From Hippasteria phrygiana (Eukaryota > Echinodermata > Asteroidea > Valvatida > Goniasteridae), in assembly GCA_037893225.1 (NCBI GenBank), contig JAZGUH010000487.1:620001-684000 (forward strand): 64,000 nucleotides of DNA, in the 5' to 3' direction. The notes under the pieces were generated by a model. It ran no database searches. It was not told where the DNA came from and saw nothing but the letters and a program-made list of their open reading frames with translations. The position numbers and the translations under genes are program-made. The stretch's first letter is position 1, and every line of letters starts with the position of its first letter. This document shows positions 49,901 through 61,900 of this stretch, in pieces.

Positions 49901-52900
49901 GGGCCAATGGGAGATAGTGTTAGCCACTAATAGTGACCACCCAGATTAACATAAAATAAACAAATAAACAAATTAATCAATAAATGTCAAATGAAATGAC
50001 ACAACTGCAATGACCTGAAATGTTTAAAATCAGTTTTCAAGAAAGATTCTGCCAAGATCAAAATGTCAGGCGTTCCTAACATTTATCATAAAAAAATGAC
50101 AAACTGAGGTGGTTATTTCAAATGAATACCTGTATGTGCCTGATGTTTTCAAAGAAGTCTATCTCTACGTCAGCATCATGTAGAACGCCCATGGACCGGA
50201 ACTGGGGCTGATCTGGGAACAGCCGGACTATGTCTGACAGAAGACCTATCATCTCGTGTCTGGCATTCTGTGATCAAATTCATATCGATGCAAAATCAAG
50301 TCAGGAAATTGAAATCTTCTAGGTTCAGTATCGTTATCGTACTTGACACACAGCTGACCTCAAGCTCCTAAATACGTTTGGGGACGTGAACATTTATTCA
50401 GGTTTAACCCTTTCATTCCCACACCCAGGAAAACCCTAGTTGTTAGTAAAATAGCTCACCACAATTGAAATCTATCAAAGTGAAGTACCAATTCAGCTCC
50501 AGAAATGTTATAACCACAAAACAAAGTCTTCTTCAATGTGTGAAAAGAAAATTCAGCATGTGAAAGGCAGAAATCTCTGACATCCTTCATCGAGAAGGTG
50601 GCAAAGCAGAATTAAGAAAGACGGTGCATGTCCGAGAAAAATGTTCAAATAAACATCACCTCTGATTTTAGTCTCAATGCATCCCTGATTGCCCGAGAAA
50701 ACTTGGAGACGACGATGACATTGAACTGTTCACTACTTGGTTCCCCTGATGCTATCTTCTCCAGGAGTGTCTTCAGGAAATGGGCCGAGTTATCCCGCAT
50801 CGATATGTCTTCAATCTGTAATAAATAGCAGAATATAAACTGGTCAAAATCTTCCTTCAACCCCACCCGCCGCCCCCTCAGAAAAAAAAAAAATGTATTA
50901 ATTGCAAGACTTAGTGTAACAATATCGGTTCTATTGGTATATGCAGCACAGACGTCTGTAGGATTTGTCAGCATGTATAAGTGAAGATTTGTCAAAATTC
51001 AAAGGAAATGCTTTTTTAATTTCTTCGATCACTTTAAAAACTTTCCTATCATAGCCTTACCATGAGTGGCACAGGTTGAGCAGCCTCACAGTTTTGCACA
51101 GCACAGAGTTTTGCTTTAATGGCAAAAGGAGGTTACCAGCCAAAACTACATGTGATGTATATTACATATGACTGGTTCCCAGGTAACATTTGGCTAAGTA
51201 GGACATTTTGGCAAGCAATAATTTGTATTAAACAGCCCATGAAATCAAGTCCATGGGCTAATTTCAGAGAGCTGCTTAAGCACAAAAAATTGCTTAAGCA
51301 CAAAAAACCTTGCTTAGTAAAAACAGGCGACTGGTATTTAGCTGTTGTTTGCTTAACATGATAATCACATGGAGTTTTGGCTGGTAACCTGATTTTACTA
51401 TTAAGCAAGATTTTTCTTGTGCCAAAGCAATTTTTTGTGCTTTGGCAAATCTGTGAAACTGGCCCCTGGTCTTGTTTTTGAGCAAATAAATTAAGACAAC
51501 TTTGTAACAGAGAAAAAAATTAACCTGCAATTCAATTCACCTTCATTATCATGTAGAAGCAGTTGTACACAATTGGTGTCACAAAGGCCACATCAACCAT
51601 CGTCATGGCAGCAAGCCTCTGATTGGCCTGTCTGAATCCAGCCAATCGGTAGGTGTAGTCGGGCTCGTCTACGTGCTTCTTATCCCATGAGTTCAATTGC
51701 TTCATGATGCGAGTGATAATCCCCATGGTGGCGTCTTTGTCACTCATGGCTGTGAAGACCTCGCACAGGGCAGCTCTGGACTGCCGGAATGTAAGCCGGT
51801 AGAACAGATGTGATAGGGGTCTGAAACGTACACAAAACACATCTTTGCAATAACGTCAAATCCATTTTTATTCTGTGAAATGGAAAATGGAATTTCCGTC
51901 TGAAAACTGTCTTTTTTTTCTGAACTTGGGAAGGATTTTGGGAAGACACCCTCAGGGGAAAATAAATACTTATTAAGAAACGGGCTGACAAACAGTCAAA
52001 ACTTACTCTAGGAAGTCGGCAGGATTTTGGCACAGCTTGATAACATTCCTGACAGTGTGAAGAATATCCAATTCCGTCGTCTGTCAAAAGAAGGAAAACT
52101 TGGCATCAAAGTTAATATTCACAGCAAGATTAGAAAGCATGGTATTGAGAGCAGTTACATAGAGTCCAACTCACAAGGCGGTACTCAGAGGTGCACGGAG
52201 CTTTCTAGGCAGGCAATTCAGGCTTATTGCCCAGACAACTGTAATTTCAAATGTGGGGGAATCCTGGGAACACAGCCCACCCCCCTCTCCAATCCTCCCA
52301 TTATACAACTGACAGAGTTGAATACTAGTATTTCTTTGCATAATTGGACCCATCCTATTTCAACAACAAGGCTGGACTTTACAGGGAGCATTTCATATCG
52401 TCCAGATGCGGTATCGATTGCGGTACCGCTGTTTTTCTTTGTGGCGCCGCATTCCTTACCTCAAACCTAGCTGATGAATGGGAAGTGAGGTGGCTTGAAT
52501 AACTGAATAATCATGAGTCGGCTTGTCAAAGACTTTTTGTTTGCAGCAGTCAGACCATGGACCAAGAACCCTATTAGTAGAGATCTTGTTGCAATGAATG
52601 TTAAGCCTGGTTTCCATATCGACATTAGAAATGCAGAGAGCAACACAAACGGCACCCAACTACAGCGCAGACATAATGGAAACATTTCCTCTGTAAACGT
52701 CGCGGGCAACCCAGACACACGTAAACTATCTCGCAGACGATCGGCAAAGTTGAACTTGGTTCAACTTTGCCGATCGTCTGCATATCCCTACCATTTGCAC
52801 GCTGATCGTTTCGGTGAATGGAAAAATTTCCGTCACAGAATCAATCCCACAATGCCATGCAGAGTACCCAATGTTTCCACTTGTATTTTATTCAAAACAC

Positions 52901-55900
52901 AAAAGAGTCTGCACTCCGATAAAAATGATTTGTTGAGCGCCGCCATATTGGACAAGCTAGCTAGCGGCATGGACGCAACCATTACATCGCGTATCGGATC
53001 GATCGCAGAGCCTTCCCGACGTCACAGAACGTCCAGCTTATGACGGTTTCACGTACTGTCTGCGCAGTCTGCGAAGGCACAACAGCGATATGGAAACTAG
53101 GCTTTAAAGAGCTCTGGCTTTGAACACTGATTCCTCATTGTCCACCAATGGCCAGAGAGCCAGGTGATTAGTGATGATGCAACTGGATTTCTTTGTAAAG
53201 CACTCGCGGCCAAGAGACCACACACTTATGAATATTGCGTTGACAAAACTGCCCGTGTGCACTGACCTGTATAGAATGAGCTCATATCAGCTAGCTGAGC
53301 ATTGAAGCCACAAAAAAAACAGCATTACCACAACTAATACCGCTTTCGGACAATATGAAATGACCCCTAACATGTACATTTACAAAAAATGAAGACAAAT
53401 TCGCATCTGTGCATTTACCTCATGTCTTTCGTTGGTTTTTCGCAAGAACGGTAGAAGGAGACCGACTAATACTGAGCTCTGCTTCGGATCACTGATGTAA
53501 AGACTTATCCTGTTTTGAGTTGACGAACATAAAAACACAATTTCAATATGAAAAAAAAACTATTTGCTTGCACTTCTTGCAATTTTTCTACTGTAAATTC
53601 CAAGTATATCAATAAAAATCATATTTCAAAAGTCTACCTGATGTATGTATAATCATTTGAATTTGGAATAAATTGGGAATTTGAATGCAGGAATGCGGTG
53701 TGTATTAACTTGACTGCAACTCTATCTTGCCCTATGTTGGTAGCCTCCAAATATCTCTGTTGAGGAAACGTGTCAAAAGTCCCAACGACATGAGGAGAAT
53801 ACTGACTTGGAGAGGATGTTGAGCTCTTTCATTGGCAGCTGTCTCCCCTCCTCCTTCCGTTGTGTGCTCCTACTGACAGAGGAGCTGAGATACTGGAGGA
53901 CGGCCGGGATGTAGGGGAGGAGAAGCCTGGTCCCATAGCTGGGGGGCACTGTCAAGACAAACGGAAACCACATGACTTAGGCTCTGACAACGGTTGTTTC
54001 CTGACTGAAGGGTAACAGGTTCGAGTCTAGAGGGTGTCATCGTCCGGAGATAAATTATCTCAGGAAGACGCTATCCTACTTTCAGGATGTCATTATCCCG
54101 TGATAAATTTTCTCAGAACCATCATAACTCTGATTGACTTTATCCAAGGATGCCGATATCTTTTATTAAAAATAATGTCATCATCCTTAATGAGAAAACA
54201 TTCAGGAAATCAGGAAGTCAGACGACAGCTCCAGAGCTCTGTACTCCAGAGCTCTATAGACTTTGGTGCTTAGTCGCACCCTTCCCTCACATTCTTTCTT
54301 TCCTTCTTTCTTCTTCTTCTACAAGCCAAACAAAGCTTCGCATAGATTCTAATGCATTTCAGGATTTTGATGAACTTGATTTACAAGATGCAAGGGTAAG
54401 TAAAGGCCTGGGGGACCAGTAACCACGGAAACCATGCAGAGAATGAGAAAATGCCGAGTACACAAACAACATTTTACTGATCTTATAAATTAAGAAGCAT
54501 CCAATAGTTTCAGAAGTACCTTTAAAATGTTCATTCTCTATCTGAACATCCACGAGGTCGTTGACCTCAAGGTCATTGACCTCTTGACCATCCTCAATCT
54601 CAGGGTCCTCCTCCATGAGGAGATGCTCCACAATTTCCATCACCATGGCAATGACTGAGGCAGAGACTGTGGATGCTGATAGGAGGGCAGTAACACTGGG
54701 GAGGATGGTGCAGCTGGACTCGGAGGGGCGGTGCTTAGCTAGGAGAGGGTGGAATCTGTTGGTAAAACAAAAAACAAATTTGGACATAAAACTTCTGATT
54801 AATGCCTTAGTGTTACATTTAATTTGCTTACTTTGGTTTGACTAATTATCTCAAACACACTTAGTCTTGGATCGATCACGCAGTGCGCCTCTAACTAGAC
54901 CAGCTCATGCACTCGCACTATCAAACGCATGAGGTGGTCTAAAAACAGAAGTAAAAAGGGCTTCCTCCTTCCTTTTTTAAAAACGTCATGATTGCTGAAC
55001 ATTTTGTTTATTTTGTCGAGTGTCATGACCAAGTGGACTGCTGCATTGAACCTCAAATCTTGTGGGTAATTTGAAAAAACAGTGTGTAAATGTGGCCTTG
55101 GGATCGTGTTGCTTGTGTCCTTGAGCAAGACACTTTGTTCTCTCCACCAGGAGTAATTGGGTACCTGTAACAACACTCAATTATGGTTTTTAATTATTAG
55201 TACTGAACAGAAGTACTTGGGTTATATACTTCCCAGAGAGCTGAGGTGGTCTGAGGAATGCTTTAAGAGCCTGATGAACCGGGGTAATAATGATGTAACA
55301 CCTTCAGCACTACACTGATGCATATATGTGCATTAAAAATCCTGATTACTATCAATACTATATTAGGATATAAATATGTAATTATATCAAGAAAAAGCTG
55401 ATATTTCAACACTTACGAAAATAATTCCGCAATAATTCTTGATTCTTATTCTCACCTTTTAAAGTTGTTTTACTTTAATACTGACTACACACAAGAGCCC
55501 ACATTTCACCTAATTTGAGTATTCAGTTTTGAATTTTGAATCTTGAATGGGAAAACAACTTTCTTACCTTGTTTTCTGACTCCATACAAGAACGAGTTTG
55601 AGAAGCGGAGTAGGACTTGCAAGGCACTCATTGGCCAGGCTGCTAATCTGTGGCCACACCGCTGCCTCGAATATACAGTCAATCTCATTGGCCGAGAGAG
55701 GGTGTTGCTCGAAGATACCAAAGAATTCAACCAATCGCAGGAGGGCTAACTGGCGAAGCTTCTTCAGCTGGCCAACGGAATAGGTTTGAATCTGTCAGGG
55801 TTGAATACCAAAAAAATTATAATGCTTAAATGTTTACAGAAATTAAATATGAAATATGATATAAATGATTCTGAAACAATATTAAATATTAAAAAAATAA

Positions 55901-58900
55901 AGATTTTGATGCATTTTTGTGTTTAGCACTTTTCAAGACTTTGGATCGAGCCCTAGGATCAACCTTGCTCCCAGAGTCTACTTTCAACCTCCTCAACAGT
56001 AGACCCTGGCTGGGAATGTATCTCACCTTTTTGTGATTGGTTACTGCAATAACAAGCTGATAATATGTAATATTCACCCGTAACGATCCCATGAAGAGAA
56101 TTACCCAAAACTATACATACGCAAAACAATAAATAAATAATATTCAAAAAATGTATTCATCACTGTTTCAGAGCCACAACGTTTTTCCATTTTTATATTT
56201 CTGTGCACAATTATCACTCTTATCTCAAATTAGACAATCAATTTCATTAAAAACAATGTTTTTCCCACTTATAAATGAAAAATGTAAAAAATACAAATTG
56301 TGAAGGCATACCTGATCTCTCTGGTCTAGTAAGTGGGCATAGCTGGCTAGTAGGGATGTAACCAGGTGTAGAATCCCGGAAGCAAATGGCTCAATCCGAT
56401 GACCCAACTTGCTGAAGATCACTCCAATGGTGTCAAGCATACTAAAACAAAGACAAACCACAAATGGACTTGGGACAAATCTCTATTTGGCTAAGATTAT
56501 TCACTAAATTGTGACCGGATCCTACAAAATGAGTCTTACATGCAAGGACATTTTTCCCACTTATTATATTTTTATCTGAATTAGAAAAAGCATATTTAGT
56601 TCTTCATTTTAATATTATCCTTGGTTTGACATCCTGATGGATACGGACATTATGTGGGCAAAAGAAATTTAAGTTTCAATTGATTTCTATTGTATAAGAT
56701 TTTGGTGTAGGCCTGTAACTAAAAAAATGTACCTCTGGCGACTTCAGACTCATTTTTTTTCGGTTGGGTCATAATTTATCTTTAATACTTGTGTTTTCTA
56801 AATCATCCATTCCATTAGGGAAACGAGCCATTTCAAAATATAAAAAAAGGGAATATACGTTATAAGTTTAGAATTCTAAGCTTCCTGATAGCAAATTCTA
56901 CAATATGGATTTTGAGAAAAAAAGTGATAAATGAATAAGCCAGTTCGGTATTTCAAAGGTCAAAGGTTATTCGGGATAAAATTGCTAACGTAATGTCACG
57001 CCATGTTACGTGAACGCCCATTCTGATTGAATTTAACAAGTGCGCTTTGTGCGACCACCTTTTGCATTCACATGCGTGCATTAGGTCACGCGGGTCATTC
57101 GGGATAAAATGTCATTGTGCACATGTGCAGTTGAAATACCGAACTGGCTTATTATGGCCTGTGACACACACTCAACTCCCCCAAAGACTAGTTGGACCCC
57201 AATGGAAACAAGCCTATAAAATTGTATTTTTTGGGGGGCTGTCCCAGAACTAATCAACCATATATTGTTTTAAATTATTTGTATGTTTCTGTGTAATGTA
57301 CATATATTTGTGGAAGTTGATTTTTGTTCTCAAAAATAAAATAAAAATAAATAAATTAAAACGCCAATATGGTTGAGAACCAAAAACTGAGACCGTGGCG
57401 AAATGGTTTGTGAGTTTCAGCTCACCTTTGTTGTTTCTTTAGGGGAATCACAGCAGACAGGCTCAACGACTCAAGAAATTCAGTCATCATTAACCTGCAA
57501 TCATCTGCAAATCGGCAAAAAAACAAAGGTCGATAGGTCATCAAAAACTGCTGCATTGTGGGTAGAATGGGTAGGAGAATAATATGGGATATTGGTGGTC
57601 TGTAGGGGTAAGGGGAGAATGCAGAATTATAGAAATGGTAACTCGAGGTTACCTTCGTGGTTTTACATGGTAGGAGTTACCCCAGGGCTGAACCTTGCAT
57701 TACCCCTTCTTTCATTCTGCATTTTAGCTGAACCCTAACCCCAGTGGCACTTTTACTGGGAAGTGTCCCCAACCTGTCAAAATCCAACACACTGCTGTAT
57801 ACCTATGGCTCATTCTTTGTACTTAGACAAATTGGGGCATCATAGCTCCATGTTAAGTAATGTTGCCAAGGCTCTACAGTCCTGATTTCATCAAAATACA
57901 ACGTGGCGGATTTGGAAGGGGTTAATGTATGTGAACTGTGTAATATGTACAATGCCTTATTGGTTGGTGCACAAAACCTGATTTCTCAATCTGTCAGAGT
58001 CAACATCACTATGACATTAACCCCTTGAGTGCGGTATTTTACGGGAGACGTCGGGGTGCCGCGGCGGTTCTGGCAGCCAAGCGAACCGCTACAATGTGTT
58101 TGTGCAGTCAAGCATAACCTATACACAATAATCCAACAATGGATTGAAACTGCACAAACAGCGGCCAATTGTGTCATCCGGCCTGGTGGCACTGGTTTTT
58201 TTTGCACCAAATTCCGTCATCCGTACGCAAGGGGTTAAATATTAAGCTGCAGTCGAGAGTTGACATACATTTGCTTAGGTGTGCGCATCCGAACCGGGTA
58301 CCCGAGGAAGCGACCGCTAATGTCATGAAATGGTTCCAGATTATGGAATCGAGTACCCATAACTGAATTATCACATTACTTAGTAATTTCTCAGACAATG
58401 AAAAAGACAGTTTTTGAATGTCATGTGTGGGGAATTTTCAAAATGAAAACCAAAACAGATTATTCGTTCATGACGCTCGTGGAAATGCAATTTACACCGT
58501 AAAGCTACAGAGCTCACTGTACACACTTGCATCTTGCTGCATTGATGCACCCATGTGGCAATATTAACGTACGGACCTTTACAAAGAATATGAACAGCAA
58601 TTTCTGAGATTAAATTTTTGGAATTGGCTTTCGTACCCGTGGTTTGTTTTTTCAATCGGGTACCCGATTCACGTACTACCCGTAAATGCACACCCCTACA
58701 TTTGCTCCGTAAATTGTTTCCTGGACAGGCTGTTTCTTGCAATTTTTCTACTGTTAATTCTCAGTATATCAATAAAATCATATTTGAAAAGTCCTCCCCC
58801 CGTACATGTAGAAACATCTGAATTAAGTTAACAGCTTTGGGATGAATTAGGGCCTTTTTACAAAACTAAATCGCAACTTTATATATCACCATGAGTTTAA

Positions 58901-61900
58901 AGGTCACAGTGCATGTTTGAAGGTCACAGTTGAAGAACAAAATATAAAGGGTACCTTTGATCATGAGTTTACAGGGCTCCAGGACTAGGTCCAGAAACAC
59001 ACTCATCTCGCTGGAAGTGGAGCCTGCGATGAAACGCAGGATGGTGGCGCGGCGAAGAGCGCCCCCACTCTTTCCCTGGGTACCAGGTCCGGTCTTGCTC
59101 ATCATTTTGCCATAGAGAATCCTTTAAAGAAAGAAAGAAAGAATATATTTTGTTTTATTGATTACCTTTGCTGGTGTGACATTTTCACAAAACTGTTCAG
59201 CGTTGGGGAGAGGCGAGTTGGTCTCACCAACAGTGGAAGTTACCACGCCTGGGTCTATAGGTCTGAAAATTGGGATAATTTCTTCGGTATCTATTGAAGA
59301 TTTATCCTCCTTTTACATCTGGACCACGGAAAGCCATAAGGGTGGTAGGGCTGGCAATCTAAAATGTGGCCAAAGCCCTTTTAATACCTAGAGTGGCTGT
59401 CAGCCTTGTATGGGGTAATTCATTTTGGTATCCTCTAAAAAAAAAAAAACCACAAAAGTGCAGAAGGAAGAGAGGAAATTCCTCCCAGCTGATCTACTGC
59501 ATGTTTGGAATCACTATGGTGGATTCCACTATAAATGGCATTGACAATCTTAAAACCAAAGGGGGCAGCCATCTTGAAAAATACTGCCTGCTAGGTACTA
59601 AAAACAGACACGAAAAAAAAGCCTGTCCTCGTTCCCTTTTTGAAAAAGGCCATGACACTAAATGTTTTGTTTTAGTTTGCCTTAGGCTGGGATTTTAGGA
59701 GGAAGTGCAATGACCCCAAAATATGAGTCAAATAGAAGTATGAACCTATTTAGCAAGCACTTGAAAACATAATCATACTTTTTATGGAAGTTGCCCAACA
59801 CAAGGCTAAAAGCCACTCCAGGTAAAGGGCTACAACAGAGGTGGTGGGGTTGGCCACATTTTAGTTTTCCTGGGCTCAGAACTAAATAGAGAATAAATAC
59901 CAAATTATCCCAATTTTCAGACCTATAGACCCAGGCGGGGTAACTCCCACCATTGGTGAGACTAACTCACCTCCCCATAGATACTGGCTGTTAAACTTTG
60001 TTGTTGTAATTTCTGAGCGCATCTTACCTAAGAAGAACTGGCAGAAGACCTTCTCTGTGATTGGCCGCCACAACTCCTGTCGTCTCATCAATGCTGAACT
60101 GTACAAGCGTCTCACGGAACTTCTTGTCATCCATGAGCGCTTCAAGACTGTCGCGGTAAGGGGTCAGGTAGGGATGGTTGTAGGTCATCAGGCAGCCCAA
60201 GACGCCCTTTTGGATGTCTGGGAAATTCTTTGACAGTAACTGGGGGAAACAGAAACGGACCGCAGAAATTCAAACAACAGCAAACAAAACAATACAGATC
60301 TTTCACATGAGAATGTCAGTTTTAGTTTTTGTTTTTTAACATTCCCTGTCCTAAAAAAATACAAAATTCGTTGACAGATTTGTTTTTACTTTTTGTAGTG
60401 TTGGTAATTATTTGCTCTGGAAGCCCCACCCCTAATCCCTCTCGCCCCAAAAAAATGTCATTTATTATCGGTCAAAATAACCCAGACACTGTCAATCATG
60501 GCCCTGGAGCAGGCATGGGGAATGATCATGCATGGCATGCCACTAGACACACAGCACTGAGCCAGACTTTTACCAGACCTGTCGTCCAGTCCCAATTCGA
60601 GAAAAAGTGGACTTACTTCCATTCAGAAAACGAGCTGAAATCTGGACTTGACTAGAGCCCTGGGTCTATTGCAGACTTGAAGCTGGATTATAAAGTACTT
60701 TTTAATAACATAATGGTCTCAGAATCATGCCTGGACTCAGCGAAGTCCAAACTCAGTGAGTCAAGCCATGACTCCAGGACCATAACGATTTTAAAGAGTA
60801 TTTTACAATCCAGCTTCAAGTCTACAATAGACCCAGAGTTCTAGTCAAAAAGTGGACTCATGTCCACTAGAGTCCAAAACTCACACAACCAGCAGATTTT
60901 AGCTCATTGTATGAGTTATGGACTCCTAGTGGACGTAAGTCTAATTTTTCTCAGTTTTGGCATCAAACTCAGATCGGGACTGGACTACAGCCCTGACTTT
61001 TACACATACATATGGGGCGTTTTTTTGGTTGGAATTTTTAGGTCAATGAAACCACTCTGACAAAAGAGGCTCTCACTACACTAATTAGCTTGTGAAAGAA
61101 AAATTTTCTTAGTCCAATCAATGTAGTATTAAACACAATAGTAGTAAAATTGTACAAATTGTAGTATACATCTGCAAGGGAGGGTTGAGCATGTACATCC
61201 AACTTCGATATTTCAATATTTTTTTATAGTGCTGAAAATACTTACGTCAAAGTAGAGCTGGCGTAGCTGAGGTTCCTTATACATTGATTTGGGGTCCTTA
61301 AACTTGCTGAAGAGTTGAAGATAAGTCACTAACACTCTAAAAGAAAATGACAGGAAATTTAATTAAATAAGAGCAACTAGAGCCAAGAGCAGAGACTAAA
61401 ATATCACTGGTGGCCTGCACTAACTGGTTCCAACAAAGATGGTACAACAGTATATGCGGCCGATTTCTGAATGAATGTACATAAAACAGTAGCAATGACT
61501 ACGCACCAACAGTCCAACATACGTCACACACAAGAGACTCAGTGCAACCACGCAGGGGACATGCATATGTGTGATTTGATGCAAGGCTCAAGTTGTGTGA
61601 TTAGTGTTAATCACGGCAGTAATATAGCCATTCAATGTAAGTAATTAAATAGTATAAAACTACTATGGTGCGAGGAATGGAAACTAACAGAAGAGACCAA
61701 AACCCTAATCGTTCAGTTTTCGTCTCATCAGCAAAACCAATTCAACAATGTTCACCTGTACACTGAGCCTTTTCCCTTCGTCGTCTTCTTCCCTTTCTGT
61801 GACCCTCGTCTTGGCATCTGCCCTACGACCTCCCCTCCCTGTCCGTCTTGATTTTCTGCGAACGATTCTTCCCCAGTTTCGTCATCATCCATCTGATCCC

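Larger units (their letters stand above)
52383..53368 (-). mobile_element. TIR element family A, copy 3 (nested)
   Basis: agggagcatttcatatcgtc to ggacaatatgaaatgacccct, inverted relative to copies 1 and 2. Interrupted by element G at its TTAA (52601-53107). Confidence 0.84.

Noticed and set aside
52513..53043. 176-codon open frame on + strand
   Set aside because: It crosses the border between two transposons, includes a perfect palindrome and shows no domain; judged accidental.
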